7,066 bases of DNA. Source: Flavobacteriales bacterium (GTDB lineage: Bacteria > Bacteroidota > Bacteroidia > Flavobacteriales_D > Cryomorphaceae). The notes under the pieces are model-generated. The model was not told the origin of the DNA. It saw nothing but the letters and a program-made list of their open reading frames with translations, and did not search any database. Shown piece by piece: positions 1 through 5,830 of the stretch. Each line of letters starts with the position of its first letter. Within the stretch, counting starts at the first letter, position 1. Position numbers and translations under genes: made by a program. The stretch spans positions 1 through 7,066 of the forward strand of contig JAIVHQ010000258.1 of the NCBI GenBank assembly GCA_020200995.1, in the 5' to 3' direction.

Positions 1-171
1 GATAAAGAGGGTCTGCGAACCAAAATCGTCCCATTGCGGGTGGATGCAATGGTCGTAGAGCTTGAGGGTGAATTCGAATTCGCTGTACTCGCGTCCGTAG
101 AAGGGGGAGCGAGGGTCGTCCTCAGCCGTGTAGTGCTGTCGCCAGTTGTAGTACGGTTCGAGTGCGTGCAT
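1..171 (-). CDS. Conserved Bacteroidota hypothetical protein, N-terminal 57 codons (cut by window edge)
   Basis: The frame opens with ATG at 171 and stays open to base 1, giving 57 residues. It begins MHALEPYYNWRQHYTAEDD and continues with R-S-P-F-Y-G-R-E-Y-S-E-F-E-F near residues 21-34 and I-H-P-Q-W-D-D-F-G-S near 43-51. From memory, this aromatic and acidic opening is typical of an uncharacterised cytoplasmic protein of roughly 180-190 residues found widely in Flavobacteriia and relatives; no biochemical role is known to me. No signal peptide is visible. The start lies 7 bases after the murQ stop. A purine-rich stretch, AAAGGAAAG, formed by the last murQ codons, sits about 10 bases upstream and could serve as ribosome binding site, so co-transcription and coupling with murQ are likely. 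The existence of the gene is well supported by the family match; its function is unknown. Confidence 0.85.
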   Translation of the reverse strand, partial: MHALEPYYNWRQHYTAEDDPRSPFYGREYSEFEFTLKLYDHCIHPQWDDFGSQTLFI

Positions 172-178
172 GCGTTTT

Positions 179-982
179 TTACTTTCCTTTTTCTATTGCG
201 TCTCGCACGTTTCCGTGCTTTTTTAAAAGTGCGTTGGCGGCTTCGTATGTGATGTCAAGTTCGCTCATTACCATTTTAGTGCCGCGGTCCACGAGTTTGT
301 TATTGCTCAGCTGCATATCTACCATTCTATTGCCTTTCACCCTACCGAGCTGTATCATCACAGCTGTGGAGATCATGTTGAGCACCAGCTTTTGTGCAGT
401 TCCCGATTTCATCCGCGTGCTGCCGGTCACATATTCCGGACCCACGTTTACCTCTACGGGAAATTCGCAGGCCGCTGCCACGGGCGATCCCGGGTTGCAG
501 GTGATGCATCCCGTAAGTAACCTCTCAGAGCGCGCTTGGTTCAATGCCCCGATCACATAGGGCGTGGTGCCCGATGCGGCGATACCCACGAGTGTGTCGA
601 GCGGACCGACAGCATGGGCTTCGAGGTCTTTCCATCCTTGCTCGGTATCGTCTTCTGCAAATTCCACCGCCTTGCGGATGGCGGTATCTCCGCCGGCCAT
701 GAGTCCCACCACCAAGCCGTGGGGCACGCCAAAGGTGGGCGGGCATTCAGATGCATCCACAATACCGAGGCGGCCGCTTGTGCCGGCTCCGATGTAAAAC
801 AGCCTTCCGCCCTGCTTCATCCGCTCAGCAGCGGCTTCAGTGAGCGCCGTGATTGCGGGCAACACATCAGCAACGGCCGCAGCAACCTTAGCATCTTCGC
901 TATTGATATCGCCAAGTATTTCAGCCACAGTTTTCTTTTCCAGGTCGTTGTATAGCGACGATTTTTCGGTGATTCTTTCCAC
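179..982 (-). CDS. murQ: N-acetylmuramic acid 6-phosphate etherase MurQ
   Basis: MurQ cleaves the D-lactyl ether of MurNAc-6-phosphate to give GlcNAc-6-phosphate and lactate in the cytoplasm, a step of peptidoglycan recycling. The 267 residues form one SIS (sugar isomerase) domain. GGRLFYIGAGTSGRLGIVDA at about 58-77 is the phosphosugar-binding loop. The MurQ/GCKR signature runs from G181-P-E to L201-N202, with G-S-T-R-M-K-S-G-T inside. The two acidic catalytic residues known in E. coli MurQ (Glu83, Glu114) correspond to Glu79 in D-A-S-E-C-P-P-T and Glu110 in E-F-A-E-D. The protein is about 30 residues shorter than the E. coli enzyme because the C-terminal helices are missing, which I believe is usual in Bacteroidota. 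The start is GTG at 982; it places the N-terminus (ITEKSSLYNDLEKKTV) in register with Bacteroidota relatives, and the next Met is residue 55, inside the SIS domain. The gene follows a terminator and precedes a hypothetical gene by 7 bases. Confidence 0.96.
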   Translation of the reverse strand: MERITEKSSLYNDLEKKTVAEILGDINSEDAKVAAAVADVLPAITALTEAAAERMKQGGRLFYIGAGTSGRLGIVDASECPPTFGVPHGLVVGLMAGGDTAIRKAVEFAEDDTEQGWKDLEAHAVGPLDTLVGIAASGTTPYVIGALNQARSERLLTGCITCNPGSPVAAACEFPVEVNVGPEYVTGSTRMKSGTAQKLVLNMISTAVMIQLGRVKGNRMVDMQLSNNKLVDRGTKMVMSELDITYEAANALLKKHGNVRDAIEKGK

Positions 983-2628
983 GGTACAAAGGTAAACAAA
1001 AAGCCCCCCGACATTTCTTCGGGGGGCTTAGTGATTAAAGAAGGAGTTCTTATGAGGTTGCGCACGGTGAGTGCATCGCGGGTGGGGTTGGGGAATATCG
1101 AGGTGGCATTTTCCAGTCTGTTTGTGTTATTGGCACTCAAAGCACATGGATTTTCGGGGAGTTCGAGAACACACATGATGCGGGGATTCACGTAGCCCTG
1201 AATGGTATCCAAAAACGCATTCCCTTTTTCAGCTCCCATACCCGGATTTCCTGCGAGGCCTTGTTGGTGGAGTACTTGAGCGTCGTAAGCGTCATCACCT
1301 GTAAGTCCCAATGCAGCATTTGTTCCTGCAACAACTGCTTCGAGGGTTGCGAGATCCCACCAATCCCAAGGACCGCTTTCGTTGGTAAATGGATTGCCTC
1401 CGAGTGAATTGATCGGAAGAACTACAGGAAAAAGGCCTTCAGGACTTGGTGCTACAGTGATGGTAGGCTGGGCTGCGAGGATGTAGTCAAAAGTCTGACC
1501 ATAAAGAGAGCGTGCCCTGTCGGTAAAAGGGTCGTTTCCGTCGGGAATACCAGCGAAAGCGGCATTATTACCGAGATCAACAGCTTGTTGAACAAACACG
1601 TTTCCTCCTGAGACATCAACCACATTTTCTTCTGTGGTTGGAACCACAACCGTTCCGTCGCCGAAGGGAGCAAATGGGTCTCTGACGCAGTGAATGGTTA
1701 CTACCGGCGCTTCTCCCTCGTCCATCCAGGAGATGTCAGCCAAAGCCCCACCGGCATTTATTGCCATACTGATACTTCGGTCGATTCCGGCTTCCTGCAG
1801 CGGATCGGGAAGGCGAATCGCTCCGGGCCCACCGTCGATGGTACCGTCGCGGGCTTCCAGTACATAAGGCAAGCCATCTTCACCAATAAACTTATTCAGA
1901 CCAGCGATTTCAGAACCATAGTCATTCAGGGTATTATAGGCCTGAGCAACGTATCCTCCCGATCCTTGGCCGTAGAGAATGATACTTTCCGGATCAATAC
2001 CGAAAGGGTTGCCTTGAACTGCTGAAGATCGCAGGAAGCGCACACCCGTTTGGGTGTCGTGAATAGCGCGATAAACAGCTTGAAGAAGTGTTCCTCGCCT
2101 TACATCAGGGTCTTCGGAAATAGGGTTCCAACCCAGTCGATAACTCAGTGACACTGCCGTGTAACCTGATTTCGCCCAACGCTTGCAGCTGTTCACAGCG
2201 GCGCTGTCGATTCTGCTTCCTGTGATGCCACCGTTAATAACAGGAGGCAAGAAGTTTCCGGTATGCAAGTAAATAATTACCGGGCGATCAGTGACTTCGT
2301 CATCAGCAGGAGTATATACGTCCATCTGGAGAGGGAAAAGCTTTAAGGCTGTTTGTTGTTCAGCCGGCAATTGCCCGTTCGATTGAAAGTAATTCAGAGG
2401 AACATCTTCCCCGTCATTAATGAGCTGTGTAACGGCCGCCATATCAGCTCCGAACTGGGCCTGATCGGTGAAGTTCGAGCGGAGTGCATCCACGTTGAAG
2501 CCAAAAGCTACATCAGTGGTAACATCTACATCGTTGAAGACTTCATCCAGATATCGGGTTTGTGCTTGCACATATGCTCCGGCGAGCATAATTAGCGATA
2601 ATAAAAGAGCAGGTAAATTGTTTTTCAT
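817..2628 (-). CDS. Secreted alpha/beta-hydrolase-like protein with incomplete T9SS sorting domain (3' end disrupted)
   Basis: The start is the ATG at 2628, 17 codons inside the longest frame, because it opens a clear signal peptide (MKNNLPALLLSLIMLAGAYV) with likely cleavage after V-Q-A at residue 22. An alpha/beta-hydrolase core resembling the carboxylesterase/feruloyl-esterase group follows: RPVIIYLHTGNF at 115-126 (oxyanion-hole region), Y-T-A-V-S-L-S-Y-R near 156-164, and IILYGQGSGGYVAQA at 216-230 (nucleophile elbow). Asp317 in R-D-P-F-A-P-F and His454 are candidates for the remaining triad. The elbow reads G-Q-G-S-G-G, not G-x-S-x-G, so activity is doubtful. Residues 507-524 begin a type A T9SS C-terminal domain, but its remaining ~50 residues are absent. 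The frame runs on through the terminator and overlaps murQ by 166 bases to a stop at 817-819; everything after about 1057 is unlikely to be native. The receptor gene ends 54 bases upstream, so one operon is likely. The substrate is unknown. Confidence 0.8.
   Translation of the reverse strand: MKNNLPALLLSLIMLAGAYVQAQTRYLDEVFNDVDVTTDVAFGFNVDALRSNFTDQAQFGADMAAVTQLINDGEDVPLNYFQSNGQLPAEQQTALKLFPLQMDVYTPADDEVTDRPVIIYLHTGNFLPPVINGGITGSRIDSAAVNSCKRWAKSGYTAVSLSYRLGWNPISEDPDVRRGTLLQAVYRAIHDTQTGVRFLRSSAVQGNPFGIDPESIILYGQGSGGYVAQAYNTLNDYGSEIAGLNKFIGEDGLPYVLEARDGTIDGGPGAIRLPDPLQEAGIDRSISMAINAGGALADISWMDEGEAPVVTIHCVRDPFAPFGDGTVVVPTTEENVVDVSGGNVFVQQAVDLGNNAAFAGIPDGNDPFTDRARSLYGQTFDYILAAQPTITVAPSPEGLFPVVLPINSLGGNPFTNESGPWDWWDLATLEAVVAGTNAALGLTGDDAYDAQVLHQQGLAGNPGMGAEKGNAFLDTIQGYVNPRIMCVLELPENPCALSANNTNRLENATSIFPNPTRDALTVRNLIRTPSLITKPPEEMSGGFLFTFVPWKESPKNRRYTTTWKRKLWLKYLAISIAKMLRLLRPLLMCCPQSRRSLKPLLSG
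987..994 (-). promoter_or_regulatory. Candidate Bacteroidota -7 box (TACCTTTG) for murQ
   Basis: On the minus strand TACCTTTG matches TAnnTTTG, the -7 consensus of the Bacteroidota primary sigma factor, in all six defined positions. It lies only 4 bases before the GTG start of murQ, so transcription would begin at or next to the start codon and give a leaderless mRNA. No TTTG-like -33 box is found 19-21 bases upstream, where the terminator hairpin lies. The call therefore rests on one 8-base motif in a sensible place (after a terminator, before a gene). Confidence 0.4.
998..1029 (-). terminator. Rho-independent terminator after the hydrolase-like gene
   Basis: A perfect inverted repeat pairs 1001-1011 with 1019-1029: 11 base pairs including six consecutive G-C pairs, with a 7-base loop. 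Read on the minus strand, the stem is followed by TTTTTGTTT, the expected U-tract. On the plus strand no T-run follows, so it works for minus-strand transcription coming from the receptor/hydrolase unit. It separates that unit from murQ. The hydrolase-like reading frame passes through it without a stop. Confidence 0.92.
1057..1110 (-). other. N-terminal remnant of a T9SS type A C-terminal sorting domain
   Basis: Residues 507-524 of the hydrolase-like protein read NATSIFPNPTRDALTVRN. The x-I-F-P-N-P-x-x-D-x-L-T-V pattern is the hallmark first strand of the T9SS type A sorting domain, which directs Bacteroidota proteins through the outer membrane for surface attachment or release. Such a domain normally runs about 70-80 residues, with a later I-x-I-Y-D-x-x-G-R motif, an L-x-x-G-x-Y motif and a lysine-rich end. 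None of these follow in any frame before the terminator hairpin. Confidence 0.85.
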
Positions 2629-2682
2629 GGTGATAGTTTTTACTGAGTATGAGGGTGAATTGTGAAGTAAAGAAAGCAATTT

Positions 2683-5622
2683 TTAGCGGTTTAACCATTC
2701 GTATACCAGAGAAATGTAAGCCATCCTTCCAACGAAGGGTCCGCCGTAAGCTGTGAAAACCCTGTTATCGGTGAGGTTCGACGCACCTATTTTCATTGTA
2801 GTATTGATTTTCTTGAAGTTTGCGCTTACCGCTGCATCTACCATATAGTAGGTGGGGACCAAGCCTGTAAACTGCGGACTGCCTTCGAAAAGAAAGCCTT
2901 CTACCCATTTGTAGTTCACTCCGAATCCCCAATTTTTGAGGATAAATAAACCGAAATCAGTTTTCAAATCCCGGGCATTAATTCCAATATTTACTTTGTG
3001 TTCGGGCGTGTTAAATGCAGGTATAATGGGGTCATCTTCGCCCGAGAGCAATTTATTCCAGCTGTAGTTGGTGGTAAGCGCGTACTTCTTGGCGAAGTAG
3101 TAATTCACGCCAATTGAGGCTCCTTGTGTGGTGATTTGTTCGACGGCATTGGCAGCAACGCGCAGTGCACGCGAGGAGGCGGGTGGGAGTGGGTTGTCAG
3201 GAGTATAAGGCAAATCCACACCAAAATTAAAGCCTATAAAGTCATCGTAGACGCTATAGTAATATGAGGCGTCTACATAGAATCTGTTCGAAAGCGTTCC
3301 TCGATAACCCAATTCAAAAGTACGAACACGTTCGGGCTTTATGGGAGCCACATCAATAAATTCTACAAGGTCCCAGGCAAAGCTTGATCCCACATTGCGT
3401 GCGGTGTTAAAGGACGAGAGTGTAGCAAGTGAATCATAGCCATTCAGGTTGCCGACAAGAATAGCCCTACCAACATCGTAATACAGAAATTGATCGGCCA
3501 TTGTCGGATTTCTCACCGCTGCCGAAACGCCTCCCCTGACTATATGTTCTTCTGCCACCTGATAAACCAGTGAAGCTGCCGGTGAGAAAACAGCATCGAA
3601 GTTTACATTCTTATCCATTCTTATGGTGGCTTTGAATGTCAGTGACTCATCGATGAATTTTTTTTCATAACCTCCATAAATACCAAATTCCCAGTTGGTG
3701 ATACGGTTGTAGGTGCTATCCGTTTTTACCACTTCAGAGGTCACCTCGCCCGTTTCCTGGTCCACTGTTTCCACCCGTTCTCTGGTGAATGTCAATGTGT
3801 CTTCAAAGATAGTTCCCCTTGAATCGGGTCTGTAAATGCGACCACTACCTCCAAAAATGAATTTACCGTAGCCCGTTTCGGAAGTCCGTTCGGCCTGACC
3901 GTGATAAAGGGCTGATTTGTCATAAAATCGCGATCCATTATCGGTGAAAAGTCTCGATGTGACGTCGTTGAATAAAGAGTCAAAACGAGCAGTTCCCGGT
4001 CTGAAATATGGATTCTCATTTTGACTTGCACTGTTTTCAGTCGTTCTCCGAATCATGTCATTATAGTCCTGCATGAAATCAGAATTTTCAGCAGCCCATT
4101 GATTTTGGGCATTTATGATACTTGTCCTCCAGGCCACCTGGGCTGATTGAAAACCATCCTGGTCAAAAACTCCATCGTTGAAGAAATCCGAAAATTGAGG
4201 TTGGGTACTTGAAAAGTCGGACTGACTGGGCATTCCTGCCTCGTATAGCTGCCCGTTATTTTGACGGTAAAATGAACCGTAGTTGCGGTAAAAGCTGCCT
4301 TCCCCCATGGCGGTGTTCGCCATGATATTGGCTGTCAACACAGCGTCGTAGGAATCTCCCGCGTCTTCGTGGGTACTGTAAAACCTTACGAACCATTTAT
4401 TCTCCTTTTGAAGTTCAATCTTGTTTTGGTAGAACTGTATGTTTCTTAGGCTGATTCTGTTGTCGCCCTGGTAAATTGTGGTTCCGTTGCCGTAACTGAA
4501 ATTATAGTGGGCCGTGATGTCTTTCTTAAACTTGTAGTAAAGTCCCAAATTTGCTTTGGCGTTGTTTGTATTATAGTCTGCAATGTCTCTCTCTTCATAA
4601 CCCGTTCGGTATACACGACCCAGACCGGGAGTGTTCAGGTCGCGCTCAAAATTATTTCCACCCACTGTTACTTCATCTGCATACCTATTGATGGCATCGT
4701 ATCCCGAAAAATTATCGCGTGTTACAGAGGAGCCGTCCACTGGATTCAAATTATCGGCTTCCCAATCGTAAGCGGTCATGTAAAATAGGTTGATCTTATA
4801 TCCAAATCGTTTTTCACCCTTCTTATTCTCAACAGCATCAGCCCAGCGAACTGCACCTTCAAACAATGACCTCTCACCAAATTTTATGGAAGTAGTGAGG
4901 CCGGGAAAGAGATAAGGATCTTTTGTGCGCATGTCGATCACTCCGTTAAATGCCCCCGGGCCGTAATAAGCCGAACTCGCACCTGCTATGATGTCTACAG
5001 TCATTATGTCGAGATCTGAGGCTCCGAGAAAGTTTCCGAGAGAAAAGTTGAGCCCGGGCGATTGGTTGTCAACCCCGTCAATTAACTGGAGAGAGCGCAC
5101 GGGAGAGGTGCTGTTGAAGCCGCGGGTATTTATAATCTTGAACCCTAAACTCGCAGAAGTGATGTCTACTCCCTTCAGGTTTCCGAGGCTTTCGTAAAAG
5201 TTTCCGCTCGGGGCTTCCTTTATGGCCATCAAGTCCATCGACTCCACGGTGAGTGCCGACTGTTTCGTCTTTTCCGAGATTCTACTCCCCACAATCTCCA
5301 CCTCGCTGATCAGTACCTCATCAGATCCAAGGCTGATCTTCAATCGCTTGTCAAAGCTGTCTACAGTAACCTCTTTTTGGGTGTAGCCCATAAACTTTAC
5401 CAATAGCACAAAGGGTGGACTCTCATCAATGCGCACCTCGAAATTACCGTCGATATCAGTAGTCTTGCCGATTGTCGTGCCCTTCAGGACCACCGATGCT
5501 CCGATCAAAGTCTCTCCCGAGGCATCATCATACACGGTTCCCTTTACTGTGCCTTGCCCGTATGAGATGGTCGCCACTAAGGTTGCAATGGCCACAAGAC
5601 ATGATCGAATAAGCGCTCTCAA
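2683..5622 (-). CDS. TonB-dependent outer-membrane receptor with CarboxypepD_reg-like N-terminal domain
   Basis: This 979-residue importer would take up an unknown ligand across the outer membrane using TonB-ExbBD energy. Its parts, in order: a signal peptide (about 1-22, ending I-S-Y-G before Q-G); a carboxypeptidase-regulatory-like domain (about 24-107: V-K-G-T-V-Y-D, G-A-S-V-V-L-K-G-T, T-D-I-D-G-N-F); a TonB-box-like S-E-V-E-I-V-G-S-R at 106-114; a plug (about 118-235) with R-G-F-N at 167-170, L-I-D-G-V-D and G-A-S-S-A-Y-Y-G-P-G-A-F-N-G-V-I-D; and a beta barrel to the end (A-S-N-L-T-D-N-R, R-M-A-Y-I-S-L-V-Y-E-W). Residues about 440-580 are hydrophilic, rich in Q, N, S and D, and probably form a very large extracellular loop. 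No SusD gene follows, so this is not a typical SusC/D pair. The start is TTG at 5622, chosen because an in-frame TAA lies five codons upstream and this start gives a complete signal peptide. The ligand cannot be read from the sequence. Confidence 0.95.
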   Translation of the reverse strand: MRALIRSCLVAIATLVATISYGQGTVKGTVYDDASGETLIGASVVLKGTTIGKTTDIDGNFEVRIDESPPFVLLVKFMGYTQKEVTVDSFDKRLKISLGSDEVLISEVEIVGSRISEKTKQSALTVESMDLMAIKEAPSGNFYESLGNLKGVDITSASLGFKIINTRGFNSTSPVRSLQLIDGVDNQSPGLNFSLGNFLGASDLDIMTVDIIAGASSAYYGPGAFNGVIDMRTKDPYLFPGLTTSIKFGERSLFEGAVRWADAVENKKGEKRFGYKINLFYMTAYDWEADNLNPVDGSSVTRDNFSGYDAINRYADEVTVGGNNFERDLNTPGLGRVYRTGYEERDIADYNTNNAKANLGLYYKFKKDITAHYNFSYGNGTTIYQGDNRISLRNIQFYQNKIELQKENKWFVRFYSTHEDAGDSYDAVLTANIMANTAMGEGSFYRNYGSFYRQNNGQLYEAGMPSQSDFSSTQPQFSDFFNDGVFDQDGFQSAQVAWRTSIINAQNQWAAENSDFMQDYNDMIRRTTENSASQNENPYFRPGTARFDSLFNDVTSRLFTDNGSRFYDKSALYHGQAERTSETGYGKFIFGGSGRIYRPDSRGTIFEDTLTFTRERVETVDQETGEVTSEVVKTDSTYNRITNWEFGIYGGYEKKFIDESLTFKATIRMDKNVNFDAVFSPAASLVYQVAEEHIVRGGVSAAVRNPTMADQFLYYDVGRAILVGNLNGYDSLATLSSFNTARNVGSSFAWDLVEFIDVAPIKPERVRTFELGYRGTLSNRFYVDASYYYSVYDDFIGFNFGVDLPYTPDNPLPPASSRALRVAANAVEQITTQGASIGVNYYFAKKYALTTNYSWNKLLSGEDDPIIPAFNTPEHKVNIGINARDLKTDFGLFILKNWGFGVNYKWVEGFLFEGSPQFTGLVPTYYMVDAAVSANFKKINTTMKIGASNLTDNRVFTAYGGPFVGRMAYISLVYEWLNR

Positions 5623-5663
5623 TATATTTCTGTTTTAAACAAACCGTGTGAAAAGTACACCAT
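5619..5663 (-). other. Possible 14-codon leader ORF overlapping the receptor start
   Basis: An ATG at 5663 opens MVYFSHGLFKTEIY and stops at TGA 5621-5619. That TGA overlaps the TTG start of the receptor gene (5622-5620) by two bases, giving a TTGA junction like those seen in translational coupling. The ATG lies 8 bases after a promoter-like box. It may be a translated leader, chance, or the true receptor start followed by a one-base shift. There is no similarity or codon evidence for function. Confidence 0.25.
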
Positions 5664-5671
5664 TGACAGGC

Positions 5672-5704
5672 CAAATAAAAGAAATATCGGCGAAAGTATG
5701 CAAG
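5672..5704 (-). promoter_or_regulatory. Candidate promoter for the receptor/hydrolase unit
   Basis: On the minus strand, CTTG (5704-5701) and TTTATTTG (5679-5672) are 21 bases apart. They match the Bacteroidota TTTG / TAnnTTTG promoter with one mismatch in each box, and the spacing is in the usual range. Transcription would start near 5667, about 45 bases before the TTG start of the receptor and only a few bases before the ATG of the small leader-like ORF. The region is AT-rich, so a chance match is possible. Confidence 0.35.
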
Positions 5705-5794
5705 CCGAGCATTGTATTTAACGTTCTATTTTCCCACACCCTTTTAACGAAAGTTGGCTAAATGGCCGTGGTTCGACTGCTTACGCCGGCAAGG

Positions 5795-5810
5795 TGGTCA
5801 TATTTGGTCA
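5795..5810. repeat. Short direct repeat TGGTCA-N4-TGGTCA
   Basis: Two identical hexamers, TGGTCA at 5795-5800 and 5805-5810, are exactly 10 bases apart (one helical turn). They lie between the E1 stop and the receptor promoter region. Such phased half-sites can bind a regulator, but a chance repeat of this size is not rare and the site is about 90 bases upstream of the candidate promoter. The rest of the 208-base intergenic region shows no gene and no good terminator for the E1 gene. Confidence 0.25.
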
Positions 5811-5830
5811 TCAGCCGACTTGAAAAACTT

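Noticed and set aside
162..560. Plus-strand open frame antisense to murQ
   Set aside because: It is a shadow of a strongly supported gene, with no recognisable domain; the same holds for plus-strand frames at 536-955, 1690-2025 and 6108-6718.
817..1056. C-terminal ~80 residues of the hydrolase-like frame as a genuine protein tail
   Set aside because: The segment crosses a strong terminator and then reads murQ in a wrong frame. It is basic and low in pattern, and resembles no T9SS domain end.
1452..1673. Minus-strand 73-codon frame inside the hydrolase-like gene
   Set aside because: It is an out-of-frame shadow within a well-supported coding region, with no start signal or domain.
2629..2679. 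Upstream ATG at 2679 as start of the hydrolase-like gene
   Set aside because: It would add 17 mostly polar residues before a standard signal peptide; the ATG at 2628 gives a normal secretory N-terminus.
5645..5660. Inverted GTGT/ACAC element in the receptor leader as an operator
   Set aside because: The arms are only 4 bases, too short to distinguish from chance.
5623..5830. Terminator after the E1 gene
   Set aside because: Only weak stems were found, such as GGCTAAATGGCC at 5757-5768, with no long GC stem followed by a T-run on the minus strand.
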